A stretch of 64,000 nucleotides of DNA. It comes from Mesorhizobium sp. B1-1-8 (GTDB taxonomy: Bacteria; Pseudomonadota; Alphaproteobacteria; Rhizobiales; Rhizobiaceae). The stretch covers positions 5,247,501 to 5,311,500 of the forward strand of contig NZ_CP083956.1 of assembly GCF_006442795.2 (NCBI RefSeq). Reading direction: 5' to 3'. Positions 1 through 9,686 of the stretch are shown here, in pieces. The position numbers were made by a program, and so were the translations under genes. Each line of letters opens with the position of its first letter. Positions within the stretch are counted from its first letter, which is position 1. The notes below the pieces were generated by a model that was not told the DNA's origin, searched no databases, and saw only the letters and a list, made by a program, of their open reading frames with translations.

Positions 1-1153
1 TATGGGGAACAGCCAGGACAAGAGCCTCCAGATTGCCCATTTCCTCGAGCGGCAAGATTTTCTCGCCATAGTCGCGTTGAGCGGTATCGGCGTCGGCAAG
101 CGGATCGTGGACCTTGGGAGCAATTCCGAACTGTCTCAACTCCCTGACCATGTCGAAAACGCGGCTGTTGCGCAAATCCGGCACGTCTTCCTTGAAGGTC
201 AGCCCGAGGATGCCGACGGAAGCGCCTTTCACGGTCATGTCCGAGCGGATGAGCTGTTTGACGATCTGCTGCGCGACGAAGGCTCCCATGCCGTCATTGA
301 TGCGACGGCCGGCAAGGATGATCTGCGGGTGGTAACCTTCGGCCTCCGCCTTGGCGGTCAGGTAGTAGGGATCGACGCTGATGCAGTGGCCGCCCACAAA
401 GCCTGGCTTGAAGGGAAGAAAGTTCCATTTCGTCGATGCGGCCTCAAGCACATCCTGCGTCCTGATCTCGAGCCGCTCGAAGATCATGGCGAGCTCGTTC
501 ATCAGCGCTATGTTCAGATCGCGCTGCGTGTTCTCGATCACTTTCGCAGCCTCGGCCACCTTGATCGACGGCGCCCGGTGGACGCCGGCATCGATGATGC
601 GGCCATAGACGCTCGCCACCCGTTCCAGCGTCTCGGCATTCTCGCCCGAGACGACCTTGACGATCCGCGGTAGCGAATGCTCCCGATCGCCCGGGTTGGC
701 CCGCTCCGGCGAATAGCCGAGCGCGAAGTCGCGTGGATGCCGCAATCCGGAAATCCGTTCGATGATTGGTCCGCAGAAGTCTTCAGTGACGCCGGGATAG
801 ACGGTCGATTCGAAGACCACGACCGCTCCCGGGCTGATCGCGGCGCCGACGAGCTCGGACGCGAGCTTCAGCGGGGAAAGATCCGGCGCGCGGTTGATGT
901 CGATCGGGGTTGGAACGGCGACGACGAAGAAAGTTGCTCCCTTGAGCGCCTCGCGATCCGTCGTCAGGAGAACCGAGGATTCCCGCAGCGCCGCGGCGTC
1001 GACCTCTCCCGTGCGATCAACGCCGTCGCGCAGTTCGCCGACACGCCGCTCGCTGATATCGAAGCCGATCGTTCCCGGAAACATCCTGGCGAAGGCGACC
1101 GCGACCGGAAGGCCGACATAGCCCAGACCGATCACGGCAATACGTTCGGACAT
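1..1153 (-). CDS. UDP-N-acetylhexosamine 6-dehydrogenase, WbpA/TviB type (3' end cut by window)
   Basis: Predicted cytoplasmic NAD-dependent nucleotide-sugar dehydrogenase that oxidises C6 of a UDP-N-acetylhexosamine to the uronic acid for surface polysaccharide. The N-terminus carries the Rossmann motif GLGYVGLP (residues 9-16). The motif GFVGGHC holds the catalytic cysteine at about residue 257, which forms the thioester in this family. The ATG at 1153 follows a GAGGA ribosome site about ten bases upstream. About 384 codons are visible; the C-terminus lies outside the window. It is divergent from the glycosyltransferase at 1411. The family is clear from both motifs; whether the substrate is UDP-GlcNAc, UDP-GalNAc or UDP-glucose cannot be read here. 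Confidence 0.9.
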   Translation of the reverse strand, partial: MSERIAVIGLGYVGLPVAVAFARMFPGTIGFDISERRVGELRDGVDRTGEVDAAALRESSVLLTTDREALKGATFFVVAVPTPIDINRAPDLSPLKLASELVGAAISPGAVVVFESTVYPGVTEDFCGPIIERISGLRHPRDFALGYSPERANPGDREHSLPRIVKVVSGENAETLERVASVYGRIIDAGVHRAPSIKVAEAAKVIENTQRDLNIALMNELAMIFERLEIRTQDVLEAASTKWNFLPFKPGFVGGHCISVDPYYLTAKAEAEGYHPQIILAGRRINDGMGAFVAQQIVKQLIRSDMTVKGASVGILGLTFKEDVPDLRNSRVFDMVRELRQFGIAPKVHDPLADADTAQRDYGEKILPLEEMGNLEALVLAVPH

Positions 1154-1410
1154 GGGTGTATTCCTCAAGGTCGTTCAGTTGCACGTTCAGTTGCTCGCGG
1201 GGCTTTTATGGCAGGCCGTCGATGAATTCAACGACGCGCCGTTGCGAAGGCGCAGCTCTCCACCTAAAAGACAGCCGATGGCCCTGCCCCGGCGCGAAAG
1301 TCGATGGGGTCAAGGCTGTGGATAACCGAAGGCAGGATTGGGTTTCGGGGACCCAAGGACCTACAAGAGGCGGCAATGGCTTGGGGGAGCCGGCCTGAGA
1401 CGTTGGAAGC

Positions 1411-2577
1411 ATGAACCGAATCGTCGTCATCGCGGGCGAACCAAAATCCCTCGCAACAACCCGCGGACATTTTCTTGTGTCGCTCCGTCTTGCGGGCTAC
1501 GAGGTGCATGCCGTGGCCCCGCCCGATGCGATGACGGCGCGCTGGCTCACCGAACGTGGCATTCATTTTCATCCCTTGCCGATGGCGCGCGCGGCGGTTG
1601 CCCCGATCGGCGACGCGATCCTGGCCGTACGCCTTCATAGGAAGATACGGGAATTGCGGCCCCAGATCGTGCTGACCTGCACGATCAAGCCGACCGTCTA
1701 CGGGATACCCGCGGCACTGATTGCACGGGTGCCTCGCCGCCATGCGCTCATCACCGGTCTCGGCTATGCGTTCACCGACCGCCGCAAATCGGTGCGTTGG
1801 AGGATCGTCAACGCCGCGGCGCGTTTTCTCTATCGGGCCAGCCTGCGCTTCGCCACCACGGTGACGTTCCAGAACGAAGATGACCGTGACGACTTCCGGC
1901 GCCTCGGACTGCTCGGGCGGACACCCGCTCATGTCGTCAACGGTTCGGGCGTCGATCTCGACCGCTTCACGGTGGCCCCTCTGCCGGAGGAGCCGCGCTT
2001 CCTCCTGATCGCCCGCCTGCTGCGCGACAAGGGCCTGGCGGAGTATCTTGGCGCGGCGAGACTGGTGAAGGCGGTGCGGCCGGAGGCTCGTTTCGATCTG
2101 GTTGGCGATACCGATCCCAATCCCGCGGGATTCCCGATCTCGGAAGTGAAGGCAGCCGTCGCAGACGGGACGATCCGCTATCATGGATCCGTCGAGGACG
2201 TGCGCCAGGTGATCGCCGATTCGCGGATCTACGTGCTTCCGTCCTACCGCGAAGGCATCTCGCGTTCGGTGCTGGAGGCGATGGCGATGGGCCGGCCGGT
2301 GATCACGACGGACGCGCCCGGCTGCCGTGCGCCGATCGTGCCCGGCGTGAACGGCCTGCTTGTGCCGGTCGGCGACAGCGCCCCGCTGGCGGAGGCAATG
2401 ATCCGGCTGATCGACAATCCGAACGAGGCCATGTGCATGGCCAAACAGAGCCGATCGATCGCTGAACAGCGGTATGATATCCGCTTGGTCACGGCCCACA
2501 TGATGGAAATTCTTGAATCGAGCAACAGGCCGCTGCCAAATGACCTCCGCAGAGAATTTGATGTCGAGCCGGTATGA
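1411..2577 (+). CDS. Glycosyltransferase family 4 (GT-B fold)
   Basis: A 388-residue GT-B glycosyltransferase, probably adding one sugar to a lipid-linked polysaccharide repeat at the cytoplasmic face of the membrane. The N-terminal half has the TIKPTVYG and GLGYAF segments typical of the WbpX/PglA-like subgroup. The C-terminal half has the donor-binding pattern SYREGISRSVLEAMAMGRPV, with the EGxxxxxxEA acid pair of GT4 enzymes. The gene starts 257 bases from the divergent dehydrogenase, so the gap probably holds promoters for both. Its 3' end overlaps the next methyltransferase gene, suggesting translational coupling. Donor and acceptor sugars are unknown. Confidence 0.88.
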   Translation: MNRIVVIAGEPKSLATTRGHFLVSLRLAGYEVHAVAPPDAMTARWLTERGIHFHPLPMARAAVAPIGDAILAVRLHRKIRELRPQIVLTCTIKPTVYGIPAALIARVPRRHALITGLGYAFTDRRKSVRWRIVNAAARFLYRASLRFATTVTFQNEDDRDDFRRLGLLGRTPAHVVNGSGVDLDRFTVAPLPEEPRFLLIARLLRDKGLAEYLGAARLVKAVRPEARFDLVGDTDPNPAGFPISEVKAAVADGTIRYHGSVEDVRQVIADSRIYVLPSYREGISRSVLEAMAMGRPVITTDAPGCRAPIVPGVNGLLVPVGDSAPLAEAMIRLIDNPNEAMCMAKQSRSIAEQRYDIRLVTAHMMEILESSNRPLPNDLRREFDVEPV

Positions 2578-3364
2578 ATTCGGAGCCAACTGGGCCTCGT
2601 TCGTCGACAACCACTATTCCGCCGAACGCCGGCAGATGGCGGCCGAGAAGCTTCTGGCCTTCCTGGGAAGGAAGAACCTTGAGGGGATAGATTTCCTCGA
2701 CATCGGCAGCGGCAGCGGATTGCATTCCCTCGCAGCCTTCGACGCAAAGGCGAAGCGGATTCATTCCTTCGACTTCGATCCGCTCTCGGTCCGCACGACC
2801 GGCAAGCTCCGCCAAATGGCGGGAGGTCCGCAGGCCTGGACCGTCGAACAAGGCGATGTGCTGGACGTCGACTATCTCGAGAAGCTCGGCACGTGGGATC
2901 TCGTCTATTCCTGGGGCGTGCTCCACCATACCGGCGCCATGTGGCAGGCAATCGAAAATGCCGCACACAGGGTGGCGCCCGGCGGCCTTTTCTTCATCGC
3001 GCTTTATTCATCGAACGTCGTCCAGCCATCCGCGGAATTCTGGCTCGACGTTAAGCGCCGCTACAACGCCGCCGGCACGTGGAAGCGTCGCCAGATGGAA
3101 GGTTGGTATGTCTGGCGTTTCGGGCTCGGTGGTAGTCCACTTCGGCTGCCTCAACTGCTGAAGCGTATCTCCGAAAAGAAAAGGGGGCGCGGCATGAGCT
3201 ACATGACCGACGTGCGCGACTGGCTGGGCGGCTGGCCGATGGAATTTGCCGACGATCAGGCGGTGGTCGATTTCTTGAAGGAGAAGTTTGATTTCGAGCT
3301 CGTCAGGATGTCGACTGGCGAGGCTTGCACGGAGTTTCTCTTTCGGAATCCGAACGGCCGATAA
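2540..3364 (+). CDS. Class I SAM-dependent methyltransferase
   Basis: A protein of about 274 residues with a Rossmann methyltransferase fold. The SAM-binding motif I is DIGSGSGLHS, followed by the acidic SFDFDPLS strand-2 end and a later WGVLHHTG motif, a set common to Ubi/MenG-like and sugar methyltransferases. It overlaps the end of the glycosyltransferase gene and lies in the polysaccharide locus, so methylation of a glycan or of its lipid carrier is the simplest role; this is inferred from position. The ATG at 2540 is chosen because it leaves the shortest sensible overlap; an ATG at 2561 behind AGAGA is equally possible. It is convergent with the ABC transporter, six bases away. Confidence 0.82.
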   Translation: MTSAENLMSSRYEFGANWASFVDNHYSAERRQMAAEKLLAFLGRKNLEGIDFLDIGSGSGLHSLAAFDAKAKRIHSFDFDPLSVRTTGKLRQMAGGPQAWTVEQGDVLDVDYLEKLGTWDLVYSWGVLHHTGAMWQAIENAAHRVAPGGLFFIALYSSNVVQPSAEFWLDVKRRYNAAGTWKRRQMEGWYVWRFGLGGSPLRLPQLLKRISEKKRGRGMSYMTDVRDWLGGWPMEFADDQAVVDFLKEKFDFELVRMSTGEACTEFLFRNPNGR

Positions 3365-3370
3365 ATAGGC

Positions 3371-5152
3371 TCAAGCGATCTGCCCGCCGGCTCTCGTCCA
3401 GATATGCGGCCGGCCGTTCTCGATGGTGACGATCTCGTCGCAATATTCGACCGTCGTCAGGCGATGCGCAATGATCAGCACCGTCAGGTCGGCGGGCAGC
3501 TCCTGGATCGCCTCCATGACGGCTGCCTCGGTCTCCACGTCCAGCGCGCTCGTGGCTTCGTCGAAGACGAGCACGCTCGCCTGCTTGTAAAGCGCACGGG
3601 CAATGCCGATTCGCTGGCGCTGGCCGCCCGACAGCCGGACGCCGCGCTCACCGACACGCGTTTCGTAGCCCTGCGGCAGACTGTCGATGAAGTCCGCGAG
3701 CGCGGCCTGCTGGGCCGCGTTGCGGACGCGTTCGCGATCAATCTTCGCCGGCTCGATGCCAAAGGCGATGTTTTCGGCGATCGATGCGTCGGCGAGGAAA
3801 ATAGTCTGCGGCACATGCGCGATCTGCCTGCGCCAGGCACGGCGCGTCGTGCCGTCAAGGCGCTGGCCATCGATCTCGATCGCGCCGCCGGTCGGCTCGA
3901 GCAGGCCCATCACGAGGTCGACCGTCGTGCTTTTCCCGCTTCCGGTCTTGCCGACGAAGCCGACCTTGCTCCCCCTGCGGATCGTCAGGCTGAACCGATC
4001 GAGTATTGGCTGCTGGTCAGGTGCATAGCGGAACGACACGTCCTTCAGCACAACAGCCTCGTCGAATGGCAGGCGCTCGCTGGCAGACTGAACCCATTCC
4101 ACCGGAAAGGCGGCCTCGAGCGTTTTCAACACGACTTCGGTGCTTGCGAGATTGCTAACCACGAGCGCCCAATTGCCGTACACCAACTGCATTGAAGGAA
4201 GCAGCCGTTGTGCGCCAAGAACGAAGGTGCCAAGCATCGGCAGCGCCTGACCGGCGTCGTTGGTCCGTGTGATCAGCCAGTAGGCGAGCGCTGCGATAAT
4301 GACCATGCCTGCGGCCTCGACCGCGAAGCGCGGAGCCGAGGCAGCGAGCGCATTCGTCGCGTTCGCGCGTTGGAGATGTCTGTCGAGTTCGCCGAAACGT
4401 GAAAGAAAGTAAGGCTGGGTATCGTTGATGATTACGTCGCGGATACCCCCCAGACCTTCCTGCACCGAACGGATGCTCTCCGCCTGGACCCTCGCGATAA
4501 CCCGTGCGTTCCTCTCGAGATGCTTCCGGATGCCGAAGGACATCGCGACGTAGACCGCGCCAAATCCCGCGAAGATCACGAAAGTGATGAACGAGCTTAA
4601 GACAAATAGAGCCGCGACGACGAAAGCGCCGATGATCGTTCCGCCGATAACCTGGAGAAGCGGCAGAAGCACGCCCGCGGTGATGGTCTGAACCTGACGA
4701 AGGGCGGCCAAAACGGAGCTGGAGTTGCGCGAAACGTGATAGCTATATGGCTGATAAAGCACGCGCTCATAGACCCTTGCCCCCAGTTCGTGCCCCAGCG
4801 AGAAGACATAAGAATTGGTGGCCCAGGTGAGGAGTATGCGTATTGCTCCAGCGATGATCGCCACCGCTGAAAACAAAAGCGTCAAGGTGAGTAAGCTGTT
4901 GTGAAGGTCGGTAAGGCCGAACCCCGCCAGTTGGCGTGCGACGAAGGACTGGTTGTTGGTTGCATTGGGATTAGCAATCAGCGCGAGAAACGGCAGCAGC
5001 GCGCCGAGTGTCGCCGCCTCGGCGATCGCGCCGAAGATCATCAGAACCAAAAGCCCGAACATCTGGCGCCGCCGGCGTTTCGACATCTGCCGCCAGATGC
5101 GTAGAAGTCTGCTGGTCGTGCTGTCCGGGGCCTTATTTCCGTCCAATGCCAA
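3371..5152 (-). CDS. ABC exporter half-transporter (permease plus ATPase), PglK/MsbA-like
   Basis: A 593-residue half-transporter with about six membrane helices in the first 330 residues and an ATPase domain after them. All ATPase motifs are intact: Walker A GKTGSGKST near residue 390, signature LSGGQRQ, Walker B LVFDEATSALD and the H-loop HRLTT. Members of this type form homodimers in the inner membrane and export lipids, lipid-linked oligosaccharides or peptides. No Wzx-type flippase is visible in the locus, so this protein is a candidate for flipping the lipid-linked repeat, as PglK does. It is divergent from the glycosyltransferase at 5394 and convergent with the methyltransferase. Confidence 0.88.
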   Translation of the reverse strand: MALDGNKAPDSTTSRLLRIWRQMSKRRRRQMFGLLVLMIFGAIAEAATLGALLPFLALIANPNATNNQSFVARQLAGFGLTDLHNSLLTLTLLFSAVAIIAGAIRILLTWATNSYVFSLGHELGARVYERVLYQPYSYHVSRNSSSVLAALRQVQTITAGVLLPLLQVIGGTIIGAFVVAALFVLSSFITFVIFAGFGAVYVAMSFGIRKHLERNARVIARVQAESIRSVQEGLGGIRDVIINDTQPYFLSRFGELDRHLQRANATNALAASAPRFAVEAAGMVIIAALAYWLITRTNDAGQALPMLGTFVLGAQRLLPSMQLVYGNWALVVSNLASTEVVLKTLEAAFPVEWVQSASERLPFDEAVVLKDVSFRYAPDQQPILDRFSLTIRRGSKVGFVGKTGSGKSTTVDLVMGLLEPTGGAIEIDGQRLDGTTRRAWRRQIAHVPQTIFLADASIAENIAFGIEPAKIDRERVRNAAQQAALADFIDSLPQGYETRVGERGVRLSGGQRQRIGIARALYKQASVLVFDEATSALDVETEAAVMEAIQELPADLTVLIIAHRLTTVEYCDEIVTIENGRPHIWTRAGGQIA

Positions 5153-5393
5153 ATCGATGTCCGCTTTTTAAAGGCGCCCAATGCACACGTTCAGCGCGTC
5201 AGGACAAGCCATGATTGGAGCGGATTGACAATTTTCTCGCAAAAGGTCGATGTCAGGTCCAGTCGTAGGCTCAACAATCAAAGTCAGTTCCTGACGTGGC
5301 GACTTGACTTGCCGAATTCCCACAAGCCAACCCTGCCTTATGCTTGCGGGGTGCACCATGGCTGTGGCAAGCGAGAGACGGACGGCGGGGACA

Positions 5394-6674
5394 ATGACGG
5401 CGCGAGAAGACCTTCCCATGACAGATGCTAGAGCAAGAGAGCACGTTGTCGCGCCCCCGATAGCGCTCACCGGAAGACGCCGGCGCGGTATCCTGTTTGT
5501 CATCGGCCAGCTCGATCTTGGTGGCGCGGAGAGTCAGCTCGTGCTGCTAGCCAAGGAATTGAAGAAGCGAGGCTGGAAGGTAGAGGTCTTTGTGCTTGCC
5601 CAAGGTGGCATGCTGGCTGAACCCTTGGCTCGTGCCGGGATTCGGGTAATTCATGGGTTTCAACGGTCGAGCGCATCCGCGTCGTCAACATCGGCAGATG
5701 CTAAATCTGGTGCCACGCCAAAGACGCATCTGCGCGTGAAGGCAATGCTGGTTCTGGCCGCTTTCGCCACATCGCTCGTTGTTCGCATCATCTCGACCAG
5801 GCCCGGTGTGGTTCACGCCTGGTTGCCGCTAACCAACTTCGTGGGCGCAGTGGCAGGACGGATTGCGCTTGCGCCACTCGTCATCAGCTCGCGGCGGAGC
5901 CTCGGCACCTACCAGGAGCGATGGCCCCGCCTCAAGCGCATGGACCGCGTAGCCAACAGGCTCTCCCATGTGGTGGTCGCGAACTCTCATGCTGTGGCCG
6001 CCGACACCGCGGCTCGCGACGGCTACGAAGTCGACCGCATAGCAGTCATCCCCAACGGCCTCGATCTCAGCCGCTTCGATGAAATAGGTCACCGCCGGGA
6101 CGAAACCCGGCGCCGGCTTGGTCTCAATCAGGACGAAATCGGGATCGTCATCGTCGCCAACCTAATTCCATACAAAGGGCACGAAGACCTTATCGAAGCA
6201 TTCGCTCTTGCAACCGAAAAAAGATCGAATCTGAAGCTGTTCATGGCCGGGCAGGATCGAGGCATCGGACCGGAGCTGGCGAAGCAAGCCCAACGCCTTG
6301 GCGTCGGATCGAAAGTGCACGCTTTGGGGACACAGGACGATGTCCCCGGCTTGCTCGCCGGCATGGATGTCGGCGTCATCGCCTCTCACGAAGAAGGCTT
6401 TTGCAACGCCCTGATGGAGAAGCTCACAGCCGGTCTTCCAGTCGTCGCCACCAAGGTTGGTGGAAACCCAGAGGCCGTCTCCGGCATGCCGGGATGTGTG
6501 TTGGTGGAGCCGCGTGCCCCTGCCGATCTTGCTCGAGGACTTCTTGCTGTTCTTGATCGATTGCCGGAGCCGGCAGTTGACCAGGAATTTCGGCAGCGGA
6601 CGATGCGGCTGCGCTATTCGGTCGGTGCTATGGTCGACGCCTACGAACGCCTCTATCTCGCTGGAGACAGGTGA
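5394..6674 (+). CDS. Glycosyltransferase family 4
   Basis: A GT-B glycosyltransferase of about 427 residues. The start of the fold is the IGQLDLGGAESQLV segment, a hallmark of GT4 enzymes of the WabH/PelF type. The donor site is SHEEGFCNALMEKLTAGLPV, with the expected glutamates. Two starts compete: the ATG at 5394 just behind GGCGGGG, and the ATG at 5418 behind GAGAAG. Upstream codons lack the usual pattern of the fold, so the longer frame from 5304 is not favoured. The gene is divergent from the ABC transporter and probably works on the same glycan. The transferred sugar cannot be predicted. Confidence 0.86.
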   Translation: MTAREDLPMTDARAREHVVAPPIALTGRRRRGILFVIGQLDLGGAESQLVLLAKELKKRGWKVEVFVLAQGGMLAEPLARAGIRVIHGFQRSSASASSTSADAKSGATPKTHLRVKAMLVLAAFATSLVVRIISTRPGVVHAWLPLTNFVGAVAGRIALAPLVISSRRSLGTYQERWPRLKRMDRVANRLSHVVVANSHAVAADTAARDGYEVDRIAVIPNGLDLSRFDEIGHRRDETRRRLGLNQDEIGIVIVANLIPYKGHEDLIEAFALATEKRSNLKLFMAGQDRGIGPELAKQAQRLGVGSKVHALGTQDDVPGLLAGMDVGVIASHEEGFCNALMEKLTAGLPVVATKVGGNPEAVSGMPGCVLVEPRAPADLARGLLAVLDRLPEPAVDQEFRQRTMRLRYSVGAMVDAYERLYLAGDR

Positions 6675-6841
6675 GATCAGCGAGAGTGGCTACTCCCCCG
6701 AAGGTAGCCAATCGTCGCGGGGTGTCTGCGCGGCGGCCGCTTCTGATCGATCTCGCGGCTGGATTCCAAGCGTTACGATCGCCATATTTCAATTCGTTCG
6801 CTGCGGCTGCGGGAAGACAGGCGTAACGAAACAGCACCGCG

Positions 6842-8191
6842 TCAAACGTGATCAAGTTTACGCTTACGCCGTAGCCTGTAGATCGACCACGTCACGAAGC
6901 ATGCGACAGCAAGGATATACGCTGTTTGTTTCATGATCCCGATCTGTATCAGGAGGTCATTGCGGTGGAAGTAGAAGGCCAACCACGCGGCCAGCGTCGC
7001 AATGCACCCTCTGCAAGGGCCTGAAGTCTTCCAGAAGGCCAGCGACAGGCCGGCCACTGACATCGAGTAGCCCAAGGCGAACACGAGGACCATAGCGAGC
7101 CCTCCGGCTGCATACGCCTGCGCCCATGGATTGCTCGCCATGTCGAAATCAACATCAGGAAATAGCTCCGCCTGAAACATGGAGGTGAACGTTGGCACGT
7201 CGCCAAGGTGCATTCCGAAAATGGTAGCTCCTCCAGGGACGCCGCTAAGCAACTGCCTGACGAGGTAACCATCGTTGGTCCTGAAGTCTTGCCTGACGGT
7301 TTCATTGAGGATCGACTGGGTGACAAACGGTTCCGATTGCGTGACAGCCGCAACGTAAACGTCGGGGCGTCGTAGCTGGCCTCCGAAGTGGAATAGCTGT
7401 TCTTGTGCGGAGACTTGGCTGATGCGTGGCGCCGTCGGATCTGGGGCTCTCAAATCCCCCGTCTCCGGCGCGGTTGATTCTGGAACTTCCAGATAACATT
7501 GCGACGCCATCGCATATTTGATCGTGTAGGCAGCTTGTTTAACAAGCAGCAATCCCACCCCGATGACCAGAACCACTGCGGCAAATGTCGCAGCCCTTCG
7601 CCATCCCTTGAGGGCTCCTTGACCGTATAATGTTGCGGCCCCGAGAAACGTGATGGCGGTAGATGCCCTAAAGCCGATAGCCAAGTCTAAGACCAGCAGG
7701 ACAGAGCACGCAAAAACGATCGCCCATTGTCGACATGCCAATGCGGCCACGAAGCTAAAAGGAACTGCGTAGGCCGCGTAATAATACCAGAGGTCGATAT
7801 GCTTCAGCATTTCCACCTTGTCAGCGCAGACGTAGCCCGACCCGATGGTCACCAGGGAAACCGCCATGCTTGCGATGGCCGCAAGCAAGAGCGCGGGGGC
7901 AATCATGCGCCCAAAATCGGCATCCAGAGGTGGGCCGAGCGCAACCTTGTCTGCCGCAGCAGCTACCACCGTCAGAGAAGTCACTACGATAGCCATAGCT
8001 ACATAGGCGATGGGATCTATGGGTGCAGAATACCCGCCAACGTGAACGGACCCGTAGAAGCCCGGTGCGAAATAAATACAGGTAGAAGCGAATGCCAGGG
8101 ACAGCGGGTCAACCCGGCCCTGCCAAACGGTGCGCCACAAGAAAAAACACGAGCAAGCCACCGCAAGCAAAATGAAAGTCGTTTGCGTCAC
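6842..8191 (-). CDS. O-antigen polymerase-like (Wzy-type) membrane protein
   Basis: A hydrophobic protein of about 449 residues with roughly ten predicted membrane helices and one large loop of about 150 residues (near residues 210-360). The loop ends with FDMASNPWAQAYAAGG, like the segment before the last helices of Wzy-type oligosaccharide repeat-unit polymerases. Such enzymes join repeats in the periplasm. Start choice: a GTG at 8191 has GAAGAGGG about ten bases upstream; the open frame extends to 8296, but the extra residues are polar and unlike a membrane protein start. Sequence identity among Wzy proteins is low, so the call rests on topology, loop motif and location in the polysaccharide locus. 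Confidence 0.68.
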   Translation of the reverse strand: MTQTTFILLAVACSCFFLWRTVWQGRVDPLSLAFASTCIYFAPGFYGSVHVGGYSAPIDPIAYVAMAIVVTSLTVVAAAADKVALGPPLDADFGRMIAPALLLAAIASMAVSLVTIGSGYVCADKVEMLKHIDLWYYYAAYAVPFSFVAALACRQWAIVFACSVLLVLDLAIGFRASTAITFLGAATLYGQGALKGWRRAATFAAVVLVIGVGLLLVKQAAYTIKYAMASQCYLEVPESTAPETGDLRAPDPTAPRISQVSAQEQLFHFGGQLRRPDVYVAAVTQSEPFVTQSILNETVRQDFRTNDGYLVRQLLSGVPGGATIFGMHLGDVPTFTSMFQAELFPDVDFDMASNPWAQAYAAGGLAMVLVFALGYSMSVAGLSLAFWKTSGPCRGCIATLAAWLAFYFHRNDLLIQIGIMKQTAYILAVACFVTWSIYRLRRKRKLDHV

Positions 8192-8618
8192 AACGCCTTT
8201 GCCCTCTTCGCGATCGCTTTGATCACCTCGGCCGGTTGATTCCGAGATGCAAAAGACCCTCCTCTTGCGATTCTTGGCATCATGTCGGCGTCGCACAATA
8301 TCTTACTCACGCCAAGTCTCTTTCTAGCGATCGCTTCTCGGAATCGGCGGCACGCTCGCTGGGCCTAGCGGCGCTTGCTGCCCGAGGCGGATTACGGAGT
8401 TTGTTTGCAGCCGCCATGGATGAAAACTTACGAGCAGCCTGAGCCGCTTTGTGCTTCATCCTTCCGAATCAACCGATGAGAGTGCTCTCGTCGCACTGCT
8501 GCCGAATGATCGCCCGAAGGCTCTCGACAATTGCTGGACGTCAGTCATCGCCAGGTCATCCACATCAGGATGCACGACCCATTTTGACATCAACGCCTTG
8601 CTCAAGTAACGAGAAACT
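8192..8618. other. Intergenic region between divergent wzy-like and transglutaminase-like genes
   Basis: These 427 bases separate two divergent genes and should hold both promoters. Short open frames here have no recognisable motif or convincing ribosome site. I could not pick out a confident -35/-10 pair. Confidence 0.4.
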
Positions 8619-9485
8619 GTGGAAAAATCTGCCTGTATCCGACTGGCTTTACTTTGCACCGCCATCGTATGCGCGGCCATTTCCATTCAGCACTTTTGGA
8701 CCATATATCCTAGCAGGCTGGGAGTCGGTCTGGCGGGGATGACCGCAGTCACCATAAAGCCGATATCCGAAATTGCAGACAGCGCACTCGATATAACAGA
8801 AGGTGAGAGCCAGCTCGGATACGTCAAGCGCGTTACGGATGTGGTGCACCTTTCGACCTTCAACTGCGACCCGACCGAATTTTCATTGAGTTGGCTGGAC
8901 AGGCTTTTCTTGTGGCGGTCGGGAAACCCCAGCGCATTTGCCGAAGGTATGTTGGTAAAGGACCGCTTCACGTGCGGCTTCTGCCATCAGCGGGCGTTCC
9001 TGGTGCATCAAGCCCTAAAGCGAAATGGCATCGCGTCCGACGTGTTTGGGCTGAACGGTCACGTCGTCACCCGGGTCAACATTGATGGGAAACAGTATTA
9101 TACCGATTCCGACTATGGAGTCGGGCCGTTCCCGGCGGCAGCTGAAACCTTGGAAGAGACTGTACGGAACACCTATTCTTTGTCCGCCTGGGGGGATCCC
9201 GATCTTCTCGCGAGTCTTTACACAAGTGCAGAAGACAACCAGATATATATAAACAACAACATTGATCAGATGGCCACTCAGCAGGCCACTATTTTAAGGC
9301 AGTCCGGCGTGGCGGCAAATCTACTTCTGTCGACGTCTGCGCTATACCTCTTGTCATGCATTTTTCTCACCCGTCGCAAGGCCGAACACGAGTCTTCCGT
9401 CCCGCACGGGGCCGCAACTTCCGCTGACGGCCCTGATGCCGTTCCAATAGTTCTGGTCGGCGCCGATGATGCTGGACTTGGCTAA
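8619..9485 (+). CDS. Membrane protein with transglutaminase-like Cys-His-Asp triad
   Basis: A 288-residue protein starting at GTG 8619 behind CGAGAAAC. It has a hydrophobic N-terminal segment (residues about 8-25), a soluble domain, and a second membrane segment near residues 235-255. The soluble domain matches the transglutaminase-like pattern: Cys122 in CGFCHQRA, His148 in NGHVVTRV and an Asp at 163 or 165 in TDSDYG, with spacing usual for bacterial transglutaminase-like proteases or amidases. Topology would put this domain in the periplasm. The gene is visibly AT-richer than its neighbours (for example around 9238-9262). It sits among polysaccharide genes, so cleavage or crosslinking of an envelope substrate is possible. 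The substrate is unknown. Confidence 0.6.
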   Translation: MEKSACIRLALLCTAIVCAAISIQHFWTIYPSRLGVGLAGMTAVTIKPISEIADSALDITEGESQLGYVKRVTDVVHLSTFNCDPTEFSLSWLDRLFLWRSGNPSAFAEGMLVKDRFTCGFCHQRAFLVHQALKRNGIASDVFGLNGHVVTRVNIDGKQYYTDSDYGVGPFPAAAETLEETVRNTYSLSAWGDPDLLASLYTSAEDNQIYINNNIDQMATQQATILRQSGVAANLLLSTSALYLLSCIFLTRRKAEHESSVPHGAATSADGPDAVPIVLVGADDAGLG

Positions 9486-9686
9486 ATGGCCTGACGTTCG
9501 GGGCGACCCTCTTCGCCCTCGAATGCATCGTGACGTCATCACCGACCTGAAACTCGAGATCGAGCCTTCAGAAGGTACACATCGCGCCGCGGGGCTAAGG
9601 AGGAGCGTTGCCTTACGCTCAATCATCTCTCGCCAAGTGGCTGTCGGCTACCCCAGACTCCGGCCGGCGAGTTTTTTATCAGCGAA

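Noticed and set aside
1264..2610. Long minus-strand open frame (448 codons) opposite the glycosyltransferase
   Set aside because: Runs antisense to a clear GT4 gene, has Arg/His-rich composition and no family motif; a typical shadow in GC-rich DNA.
5225..5230. TTGACA as a -35 promoter element for the glycosyltransferase at 5394
   Set aside because: No acceptable -10 element at normal spacing; one hexamer alone is weak evidence.
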